From: Deltaproteobacteria bacterium UBA5329
GTDB lineage: Bacteria > Desulfobacterota > Syntrophorhabdia > Syntrophorhabdales > Syntrophorhabdaceae
Direction of reading: 5' to 3'
NCBI GenBank assembly: GCA_002408185.1
Contig: DHQV01000012.1
Location: forward strand, 28,631-54,944
DNA: 26,314 nt
Part shown: in pieces, positions 15,794-21,646 of the stretch
Layout: each line of letters starts with the position of its first letter
Numbering within the stretch: position 1 is the stretch's first letter
Program-made: the position numbers and the translations under genes
Notes under the pieces: generated by a model
Seen by the model: the letters and a program-made list of their open reading frames with translations, nothing else
Database searches by the model: none
Told to the model about the DNA's origin: nothing

Positions 15794-16792
15794 TTAAAAT
15801 GCATAGAAGAACTTGAGCCAGAATTTCTGTCCCTCCGGCCTGTTCTTCACGCTGGTATCCATCTGGTATTTGGCATTGAAGCACATGTTCTTGTAGTTGT
15901 ACTGGAGCGCCGGGCCGATCGAGAAGAACTGCCCCTTGTTCCCGTCGAAATCGGGCGGTTCATTTCTCGCACTGTCGTCGGTGATCTGCTTGTAGTAAGC
16001 GCCGTTTATCCCGATACTCCAGTTGCCGATACGCTGCCCTACCAGGTAGTCGACAATAAATTCCTGGCCTGACGTATAGCCTGTAGCGCTGTTGACGGTG
16101 TTGATCAAGTAAAGGAACTTGGCCGATACCTCGAAACCCTTATTGTGAATGTACGAAAAAGCGACGATGGGGTTAAACGTCCAGTAGTTCCTCCCTATAT
16201 TCGAGAGATCACCCTTATCGTATGCGCCCGATGGTGCCATAATATCCACGCAGGCGGTCAGATGCCAGTTCTTGTTGAAATGCCAACCAAGGACAAAGGG
16301 GCTGAACTCGATATCCGCGAGGCCGGTCTTTGACTGACTGCCTGCACCCTCCACCGATACATGCTGGTATGCCACAGGGACGATAACATGCCAGGCAACA
16401 TCGGCCCCGAACAACTTCTTCTTTGTTACATAGATGAAACGCATCGCCTCTACCGTCGCATTGAGGCTGAAATCTGCCGGAACTGTCCTCCCGGCGTTAT
16501 CTTTCAATTTATCTGCTGTGTAGTACATCAGGTAATTCATGAAGTACATGCCCGGCGGCGGCAACGCCCCTACCTGAAAATCCTCGTTGCCTCCCGGGTA
16601 ATGCGAACCTCCTCCCTCGGTCGCGCGTACGTCGGTTGATATTACAAGAATGGCCAGGACAACGAAAAACACACATGCCAGTGAAAGACGGCCTGCAAGG
16701 CACCCTGTATGCATGCTTCTCGCAATTCGGATGAAGGACGGATATCCCCGTGGGACATTCGAACCAACCAAATCGTTTTTAACGCTTTTCAT
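15794..16792 (-). CDS. Outer-membrane beta-barrel protein, Phenol_MetA_deg/transporter-like
   Basis: This protein is 332 residues from the ATG at 16792, which follows AAAGGGGGG. A basic stretch and hydrophobic segment at about residues 27-55 form a signal peptide with likely cleavage after DVRA; the ATG at residue 27 is an alternative start. The mature part has alternating aromatic/polar beta strands, a GLADIEFSPF strand, a NWHLTACVDIMAPSGAY segment typical of the phenol meta-degradation (Phenol_MetA_deg) family, and ends in FWLKFFYAF with the C-terminal Phe of outer-membrane barrels. Family members accompany aromatic and hydrocarbon catabolism and are proposed to help uptake. It shares its operator element with the carboxylase operon, which supports a role in taking up the ketone or alcohol substrate. 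Confidence 0.85.
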   Translation of the reverse strand: MKSVKNDLVGSNVPRGYPSFIRIARSMHTGCLAGRLSLACVFFVVLAILVISTDVRATEGGGSHYPGGNEDFQVGALPPPGMYFMNYLMYYTADKLKDNAGRTVPADFSLNATVEAMRFIYVTKKKLFGADVAWHVIVPVAYQHVSVEGAGSQSKTGLADIEFSPFVLGWHFNKNWHLTACVDIMAPSGAYDKGDLSNIGRNYWTFNPIVAFSYIHNKGFEVSAKFLYLINTVNSATGYTSGQEFIVDYLVGQRIGNWSIGINGAYYKQITDDSARNEPPDFDGNKGQFFSIGPALQYNYKNMCFNAKYQMDTSVKNRPEGQKFWLKFFYAF

Positions 16793-16969
16793 AAGCCCCC
16801 CTTTAATGTTTATTTTGCAAGCGTCCGCAAAAAAAAGAACGCAGGGCCTGCCCTGATCTCACAAAACCTGTTGATAAGAGCGAACAGGGAGAAACTGTCA
16901 TTTGCCTCCCTCATACTTTTTATATCTTTTTCATTCATCATGATATTTATAATAATCTTAATATCTTAT

Positions 16970-16998
16970 GTTATATTATTGAACGAGCGCTCAATCAA
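16970..16998 (-). promoter_or_regulatory. Putative promoter overlapping a GAGCGCTC operator, upstream of the OMP gene
   Basis: On the minus strand -35 TTGATT (16998-16993), 17 bp, and -10 TATAAC (16975-16970) form a good sigma70-type promoter in an AT-rich stretch. A 20-bp palindrome (16979-16998) with arms TTGA/TCAA and perfect core GAGCGCTC covers the -35 and spacer. It matches the element at 15682-15701 in TTGATTGAGCGCTCG. The region from here to the gene start at 16792 is an untranslated leader of about 170 bp in which I see no other element. Confidence 0.65.
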
Positions 16999-16999
16999 G

Positions 17000-17223
17000 T
17001 TATTAAAATATTACTTTTGCCCGATTGTTTTGTCAAGAAATTTTATGGCTGATTTTGTCGCAAGCGGGGTCGAAACAAGCGGAAACGTACATCAGAATAG
17101 GGTTTAAGACGAGAATATTTCTTTTAACCGACCGCTGATAGGGATGCTCTGTCAGCCGGGACCTTCGACTGTATTTACACTGTAACGCCGGTTGTCGGCG
17201 CGATATGATATTGGAGGCAGGTT
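17000..17223. other. Non-coding stretch, nothing convincing
   Basis: This stretch between the operator of the outer-membrane gene and the IS21-like fragment has no convincing reading frame. A small GCCG/CGGC hairpin lies at about 17187-17199. An open frame from a TTG at 17224 runs in phase into the istA fragment, but its first 47 codons look like no protein I know. Confidence 0.5.
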
Positions 17224-17364
17224 TTGAAAGTGATCTTTCCCGGACACCTCAAAAGGTACCGGTGGATAGGGAAATGCCACCGATCACCGCAAGGCTTCGC
17301 TGCATTCCTGTTCCGGGAATGCTTCCATTGCGCTTCTCAGAAAAACCCGTGTGAGGAGTTGTCT

Positions 17365-17490
17365 ATGGCGAAAAGGAGATTGTCCATGAGAAAGATCAAA
17401 GAGGTACCGCGGCTCGCACACGAGATGGGCCTGTCCGCCCGCCAGATCGCACGGAGTTGCGGGATCGGGGAGAGGCCCGTCTGTGGCTGA
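17365..17490 (+). pseudogene. istA: IS21-family transposase (istA) N-terminal fragment
   Basis: From the ATG at 17365, preceded by GTGAGGAG, 41 codons encode a basic start (MAKRRLSMRKIKEV) and a helix-turn-helix (LAHEMGLSARQIARSCGIG) typical of the N-terminus of IS21-family IstA transposases. After GIG the sequence departs from the family and stops at a TGA (17488-17490). The rest of istA and all of istB are missing, so this is a dead remnant. The last 16 bases are already part of the 156-bp repeat shared with the left edge of the window, implying that the deletion happened before the segment was duplicated. Confidence 0.8.
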
Positions 17491-17630
17491 AGTGAATCAG
17501 GGCTCCTTTCAACGTTCAGGTACACGGCGGAAAATATCTCGATATCGGTATTTACTTAAGCGAACCACCTGCGGTAAAGTGTAGCAGAATGTTTCTGAAA
17601 CGGGGGATCCTTGAAGATATTCCTGATACT
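17475..17630. repeat. Direct repeat, copy B (partner 1-156)
   Basis: This matches positions 1-156 with about six substitutions. It joins the truncated istA fragment on its left and breaks off in the seventh codon of the lipoprotein frame on its right, where unrelated sequence begins at 17631. Confidence 0.9.
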
Positions 17631-17661
17631 TTACCGCGGCCGGCACTTTGATCTTCAAGGA
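17571..17661. repeat. Two interleaved perfect inverted repeats (A-B-A'-B' order)
   Basis: GCGGTAAAGT (17571-17580) pairs with ACTTTACCGC (17628-17637), and TCCTTGAAGAT (17608-17618) pairs with ATCTTCAAGGA (17651-17661). The two stems interleave, so as RNA they could form a pseudoknot but not two nested hairpins. The 3' partners lie at or beyond the breakpoint of the 156-bp repeat. They may be a by-product of template switching at the junction and need not be functional. Confidence 0.55.
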
Positions 17662-17697
17662 GGCAGGATCATACAATTTGGTATCCGTATTATATAA
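17611..17697 (+). pseudogene. Truncated second start of the lipoprotein gene
   Basis: The TTG start, its upstream purine-rich site and six further codons (KIFLIL) are the same as in the lipoprotein gene at 137. The frame then enters unrelated DNA and stops at TAA 17695-17697 after 28 codons. No lipobox cysteine is reached, so no lipoprotein can be made. Confidence 0.75.
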
Positions 17698-17714
17698 GAC
17701 TAAACAGGTCTTAT
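17694..17714. promoter_or_regulatory. Second copy of the Rrf2-type palindrome
   Basis: ATAAGAC and GTCTTAT arms flank a 7-bp spacer, as at 19968-19988. The arms are perfectly conserved, but the TTGACA -35 box of the intact copy is not present at the right distance here. The intact Rrf2 protein may still bind this site upstream of the histidine kinase. Confidence 0.5.
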
Positions 17715-17729
17715 TAGGATGAGATAGAC

Positions 17730-17903
17730 GTGTTTCAGATATCGAGAAAAGCCGATTATGCGATACGAGGAATGCTACACCTGGCATTGGATGTACGGCA
17801 GGAATTAAGAGCGCTGCCTGGATGCGTGACCCTCGAGCGCCTCGCCGGAGCGATGCCTGAAACGCCGGGACCTTCCGGCCGCCACAATAGATCACAACTA
17901 TAA
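17730..17903 (+). pseudogene. Rrf2 regulator remnant with in-frame 93-codon deletion
   Basis: The frame opens at a GTG where the intact gene has ATG and reads 57 codons to TAA at 17901-17903. Residues 1-20 (MFQISRKADYAIRG...) and the C-terminal 37 residues correspond to the intact Rrf2 protein at 20004, while residues 21-113 are missing. This removes the recognition part of the winged helix and all three cluster-ligand cysteines. The frame is kept across the junction, so a 57-residue peptide could be made. It cannot act as a normal regulator; by sequence it is a relic, possibly kept as the translated leader of the histidine kinase gene that starts 13 bp later. Confidence 0.8.
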
Positions 17904-17915
17904 GGAGATGCCAAG

Positions 17916-19913
17916 ATGAAAACATTTCCCGAGGAAGCGATGCATAAAGCCCATGATGAGCTCGGGCCTCGCGTTAACGAGAGGGCCGCCGAACTCCAGA
18001 GCGCATACGACACCATTGCGGAAAACGAGAGGCTGTACAGGAGCCTCTTTGAGAACGCGTCGATAGGCATGTTCCAGTCATACCCGGATGGCAGCGGGTT
18101 CCTGAGGATCAACAAGGCCTATGCAACGATGCTTGGATACGAATCGCCGGAAGAGGTGATGTCAGCCATCACGGACACGGCAACCCAAATTCACACCGAT
18201 CCGCGAAACCGGCGCGAGTTTCTTGCCGCACTGGAGCAGCAAGACTGGTACTATACCGAACAGCGTTATTTCCGTAAGGACGGGTCGGTCATGATCGGAA
18301 AACTGGCAGTCCGCAAGGTCAATAACCATGACGGTTCGCCAGCCTACCTCGAAGGGATCATAGAGGATGTCACGGAGCGCAAAAGCGCCGAAAAGGCCCT
18401 TCACGAGTCGGAAGAGAAGTACCGGAGTATTGTGGAAAGTTCCTTCGTCGGCCTTTCCATTGTACAAGACCGGGTTTTCCGGTTCGTCAGCAGGGGATTT
18501 TGCGAAATAACCGGGTACACCTACGACGAGCTTGTCAACAGGGTGAATCCGATGCAGCTCGTCTACTCCGCGGACAGGAAACCCACCGAACTTGGCATGA
18601 GGAAGTTGCTGGACGGCGGGGCCGAGAACATCGAATACGACTGCAGGATGGTGAGAAAAGACTCCCGGCTCATCCACGTCAAGATCTTCGGGAACTCTGT
18701 CATATACAACGGCAGGCTGGCCACGGCCGGTACCATTATCGACGTGACCAAGGAAAAGCACCTGGAGCAGCAGCTCCGCCAGTCTCAGAAGCTCGAGGCG
18801 TTGGGCACCCTCGCGGGGGGTATCGCCCACGACTTCAACAACATCCTTGCCGGCATCATGGGCTTTGCCGAAATGCTAAAGGACGATACACACCCGGAAA
18901 GTCCCGGGTACCGCCGGCTGGAACTTGTGCTCAAGGGAGCCTATCGGGGGCGTGATCTCGTACGGCAGATCCTGACCTTCAGCCGCCAGGCCGAACATGA
19001 ACCGAAACCCGTCGCATTGCGCGATATCGTGGAAGAGGGCCTTAAACTTGTGAGGCCCCTGATACCTGCAACCACCGAGATACGCGTAAAAACTGTGACC
19101 GGCGGCGACATGATACTGGCGGACCCCGCCCAGATACACCAGGTCCTCATGAACCTCTGCACCAATGCCGCCCAGGCAATGGCAAGGAAAGGCGGTGTCC
19201 TGAAGGTCACGGTGACGAGAGGCCTTTTTAAGGACCGCGACCATGTGCCCGTTCCGGACATGAAGCCGGGAGAATACGTGACCCTCACGGTAAGCGACAC
19301 AGGCCCCGGCATAAAGCCCGAGGTCCTTGAAAGGATATTCGATCCCTTCTTTACCACCAAGACCCAAAGAGAAGGGACCGGACTGGGCCTTTCTGTGGCC
19401 CATGGCATAGTGAAGAGCCACGGCGGGTCCATAGGGGTCGAAAGCAAACCCGGGAAGGGCGCGACATTCTCTGTGTATCTGCCAAGGATAGAACTGCGGG
19501 AAGTCCCTGTCGCGGGAGAGGAAGCACCCGAAAAGGGAGGAAAGGAGTGCATACTCTTCGTCGATGATGAAGACCTCAATGTTGAACTGAACACCGAGAG
19601 GCTGACCCGGCTCGGATATGAGGTTGTGGCCACGACAAGCAGCCTCGAGGCACTGAAGATCTTCAAGGGGGAGCCCCGAAGGTTCCATCTTGTCATTACG
19701 GACTATACGATGCCGCGCATGACCGGCGTGGACCTTGCAAGGGAAATGCTGAAGGTGCGCGGCGACATTCCCATCATCCTCTGTACCGGTTATAACGACA
19801 GCGTTTCACCGGACAGGGCCAGAAGGGCGGGGATCAGGGAGTTCCTGCTGAAACCGCAGGACAGGCAAGAACTGGACCGGGCCATCCGCCGGGTACTCAA
19901 TAGAAAGACTTGA
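17916..19913 (+). CDS. Cytoplasmic hybrid histidine kinase (PAS-PAS-HisKA-HATPase-REC)
   Basis: This is a 665-residue kinase. Two PAS domains occupy about residues 38-155 and 165-280; each ends in the IIEDVTERK/IIDVTKEK linker. HisKA has His305 in GGIAHDFNN. The ATPase domain shows the N box (Asn413/Asn417), DTGPG at 461-465, the FDPFFTTK segment, and GTGLGLS. A C-terminal receiver domain (about 545-662) has acidic Asp550/Asp551, phospho-acceptor Asp596 (ITDYTMP), Thr624 and Lys646. There are no membrane segments, so it should sense a cytoplasmic signal. The N-terminus begins inside a coiled segment (HKAHDELGPRVNERAAEL) usually found after an upstream sensor domain. Its ATGAAAA and Shine-Dalgarno belong to the duplicated rubrerythrin start, so an ancestral N-terminus has probably been lost. 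No cognate output regulator is seen. Confidence 0.93.
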   Translation: MKTFPEEAMHKAHDELGPRVNERAAELQSAYDTIAENERLYRSLFENASIGMFQSYPDGSGFLRINKAYATMLGYESPEEVMSAITDTATQIHTDPRNRREFLAALEQQDWYYTEQRYFRKDGSVMIGKLAVRKVNNHDGSPAYLEGIIEDVTERKSAEKALHESEEKYRSIVESSFVGLSIVQDRVFRFVSRGFCEITGYTYDELVNRVNPMQLVYSADRKPTELGMRKLLDGGAENIEYDCRMVRKDSRLIHVKIFGNSVIYNGRLATAGTIIDVTKEKHLEQQLRQSQKLEALGTLAGGIAHDFNNILAGIMGFAEMLKDDTHPESPGYRRLELVLKGAYRGRDLVRQILTFSRQAEHEPKPVALRDIVEEGLKLVRPLIPATTEIRVKTVTGGDMILADPAQIHQVLMNLCTNAAQAMARKGGVLKVTVTRGLFKDRDHVPVPDMKPGEYVTLTVSDTGPGIKPEVLERIFDPFFTTKTQREGTGLGLSVAHGIVKSHGGSIGVESKPGKGATFSVYLPRIELREVPVAGEEAPEKGGKECILFVDDEDLNVELNTERLTRLGYEVVATTSSLEALKIFKGEPRRFHLVITDYTMPRMTGVDLAREMLKVRGDIPIILCTGYNDSVSPDRARRAGIREFLLKPQDRQELDRAIRRVLNRKT

Positions 19914-19940
19914 GAAGGAGCGGAAGCCATTCTATTTTGC

Positions 19941-19970
19941 TTGACACGATCCGGTGTCCCGTATTATATA
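19941..19970 (+). promoter_or_regulatory. Promoter of the rrf2-rubrerythrin operon
   Basis: A consensus -35 TTGACA (19941-19946) is followed after 18 bp by TATATA (19965-19970). The palindrome at 19968-19988 overlaps the -10 end. It serves the Rrf2 gene starting at 20004. Confidence 0.6.
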
Positions 19971-19988
19971 AGACTAAAAAGGTCTTAT
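19968..19988. promoter_or_regulatory. Putative Rrf2 operator
   Basis: Perfect 7-bp arms ATAAGAC/GTCTTAT flank the spacer TAAAAAG, placed just downstream of the -10 box. Rrf2 regulators typically repress their own operon from such sites. Its preservation in the truncated copy at 17694-17714 supports a binding role. Confidence 0.6.
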
Positions 19989-20003
19989 TAGGATGAGATA
20001 GAC

Positions 20004-20456
20004 ATGTTTCAGATATCGAGAAAAGCCGATTATGCGATACGAGGAATGGTATACCTGGCATTGAAACCGCAGGACGGGGTTGCATCGATCAAGGATATTG
20101 CCGGTTTTGCGGAAGCCTCCCGGGCGTTCCTCGCAAAGATATTTCAGCAATTCAACAAAATGGGCATCGTGAAGTCATACCGCGGCACCGGGGGAGGTTT
20201 CATGCTCGGCCGGCCGGCCGGGGACATCACTCTTCTCGATATTGTGGAGGCGGTCGACGGCCCGATCCTCGGAAACACCTGCCTGCTTGGAAAAGGAACG
20301 TGCAGCCGGGACACGACATGTCCGGTTCATCCTGTATGGAAAGATGTGCGGCAAGAATTAAGAGCGCTGCTCGGGCGCGTGACCCTCGAGCGCCTCGCCG
20401 GAGCGATGCCTGAAACGCCGGAACCTTCCGGCCACCACAATAAATCACAACAATAA
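20004..20456 (+). CDS. Rrf2-family (IscR/NsrR-like) Fe-S transcriptional regulator
   Basis: This 150-residue protein has the Rrf2 winged helix: the MFQISRKADYAIRGMVYLAL start, KDIAGFAEASRAFLAKIFQQF recognition region (about 30-50), and the GTGGGFMLGRPAGDITLLDIVEAVDG wing and dimer helix. Three cysteines at 93, 100 and 106 match the positions that ligate an Fe-S cluster in IscR and NsrR, so it likely senses oxidative or nitrosative stress or cluster status. It sits 12 bp upstream of the rubrerythrin gene behind its own promoter and palindrome, indicating an autoregulated oxygen-defence operon. The C-terminus (after about 135) is polar and probably disordered. A deleted copy lies at 17730. Confidence 0.92.
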   Translation: MFQISRKADYAIRGMVYLALKPQDGVASIKDIAGFAEASRAFLAKIFQQFNKMGIVKSYRGTGGGFMLGRPAGDITLLDIVEAVDGPILGNTCLLGKGTCSRDTTCPVHPVWKDVRQELRALLGRVTLERLAGAMPETPEPSGHHNKSQQ

Positions 20457-20468
20457 GGAGATGCCAAG

Positions 20469-21014
20469 ATGAAAAAATTTGTTTGTTCTGTTTGCGGCTA
20501 TACGTACGAAGGTTCAAACGCCCCGGATAAATGTCCCCAGTGCAGCGCGCCTGCCGATAAATTCACCGAGCAGTCTTCCACCGGCTTTGTCTGGGCTGAC
20601 GACCACGTGATCGGTGTAGCCAGGGATATCGATGCCAAGGTCGTCGAGGGCCTCCGGCTGAATTTCAACGGCGAGTGTACGGAGGTTGGAATGTATCTTG
20701 CGATGAGCAGACAGGCGGAGCGCGAAGGGTATCATGAAGTCGCGGACGCCTTCAGGCGGTTCGCATTTGAAGAAGCGGAACACGCCGCGAAGTTCGCTGA
20801 ACTGCTCGGCGAGGTCGTGACCGCCGATACACGGAAAAACCTGGAAATGCGCGCGAATGCAGAAAACGGCGCATGCAAGGGGAAAAAGGAGCTTGCCGTT
20901 CTTGCAAAACAGCTGAATTACGACGCTGTACATGACACGGTCCACGAAATGTGCAAAGACGAAGCGCGCCATGGCAAGGCTTTCCTCGGCCTGCTGAACA
21001 GATATTTCAAGTAA
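20469..21014 (+). CDS. Rubrerythrin with N-terminal rubredoxin domain (reverse rubrerythrin)
   Basis: In this 181-residue protein the rubredoxin-type iron site comes first: Cys6-x2-Cys9 (CSVCGYTYEG) and Cys22-x2-Cys25 (CPQC). A ferritin-like four-helix domain follows with diiron ligands in Glu69 (NGECTE), EEAEH at 101-105 and DEARH at 164-168. Classical rubrerythrins have the reverse order, so this is the revRbr type known from anaerobes such as clostridia, which acts as an NAD(P)H-linked peroxidase and oxygen-reducing enzyme through redox partners. The Shine-Dalgarno AAGGAG precedes the ATG. It is co-transcribed with the Rrf2 regulator and ends at the convergent grd operon. Confidence 0.92.
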   Translation: MKKFVCSVCGYTYEGSNAPDKCPQCSAPADKFTEQSSTGFVWADDHVIGVARDIDAKVVEGLRLNFNGECTEVGMYLAMSRQAEREGYHEVADAFRRFAFEEAEHAAKFAELLGEVVTADTRKNLEMRANAENGACKGKKELAVLAKQLNYDAVHDTVHEMCKDEARHGKAFLGLLNRYFK

Positions 21015-21022
21015 AACGCAGG

Positions 21023-21059
21023 GCTTTTACCCGGGCGGCGATACAGGGCCGGGTAAAGC
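21023..21059. terminator. Hairpin after the rubrerythrin gene
   Basis: GCTTTTACCCGG and CCGGGTAAAGC form an 11-bp stem with one bulged T, starting 9 bp after the rubrerythrin stop. No long T run follows, so termination strength is uncertain. Confidence 0.5.
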
Positions 21060-21083
21060 GGGAAATGCGGCCATTTCATAAGC

Positions 21084-21118
21084 CATTCATCGCCGGGATA
21101 TACGCCCGGCGATGAATG
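21084..21118. terminator. Perfect 14-bp hairpin between convergent operons
   Basis: CATTCATCGCCGGG pairs exactly with CCCGGCGATGAATG around a 7-base loop. It sits between the rubrerythrin gene (+) and grdA (-) and could stop transcripts from both sides. Neither strand has a following T run. Confidence 0.55.
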
Positions 21119-21183
21119 CTCACGGCAAGACCAGACGGACTGGAAATGCTCGAACAACGGTCCCTCGCCGTAAACGGGCATGA

Positions 21184-21642
21184 TTACGATGCCCGGGCCC
21201 TTATTTCCCTGAATGTCCTGTCGATCTCTTCCTTGTCCGCCACAAGCTCCATGAATCCCACCTGTTCCTCGTACACGCTCTGAGGGACGGCCTCCTTTAC
21301 TTCCGACTCGAGGATATGATACACGGGGAGCCTCAACGAGACTCCTGTCAGTGGACCTATGAAGCTGGGATCGCCGAATGTCATGGTCTCCGCGGTTACC
21401 TGGGCCACTTCCGAATCGACTGCCCCGATGACCACCACGAGATTTTCGGTTCCCAGGTCATCGGCCAATCTCTTGATGATGGCCTGCTTCTGGGTGTCCA
21501 CTGCGCCCGCCGCCGTTCAGACAAAGCACTCGGTGACGGTCAGAACCACTTCCGCCCCGGCCGCCTTCATGCACGCGGCGATGGCCGGGCCCGGCACACC
21601 GTCCCTTTCCCCGAAAACGATAACTTTCTTTCCTTCAAACAT
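21184..21642 (-). CDS. grdA: Selenoprotein A of the glycine/sarcosine/betaine reductase complex
   Basis: The gene reads 152 residues from the ATG at 21642 if the in-frame UGA at 21519-21517 is decoded as selenocysteine. The context ECFVUTAAGA is the GrdA active-site signature, with Cys39-x2-Sec42 as the redox pair. Upstream, MFEGKKVIVFGERDGVPGPA, and downstream, NLVVVIGAVDSEVAQ, FGDPSFIGPL and YEEQVGFMELV, all match the family, whose usual length is near 158. GrdA takes the carboxymethyl group from protein B as a Se-carboxymethyl selenoether and passes it to protein C, being re-reduced by thioredoxin. It is the last gene of the operon, 4 bp after grdC. Without recoding one would see only a 105-residue fragment starting inside the protein. 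Confidence 0.95.
21517..21519 (-). other. UGA selenocysteine codon of grdA
   Basis: The minus-strand TGA lies in frame between FV and TAAG, at residue 42, exactly where characterised GrdA proteins carry selenocysteine. I could not pick out a clean SECIS stem immediately downstream by eye. Confidence 0.93.
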
Positions 21643-21646
21643 GTCG

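Larger units (their letters stand above)
17685..17922. repeat. Internally deleted copy of the rrf2-rubrerythrin start region (partner 19959-20475)
   Basis: From 17685 to 17789 the sequence matches 19959-20063, and from 17790 to 17922 it matches 20343-20475. The 279 bp in between are missing here. Similarity ends inside the ATGAAAA that begins both the histidine kinase and the rubrerythrin genes. Scattered point differences show that the duplication is not recent or is free to drift. Confidence 0.9.
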
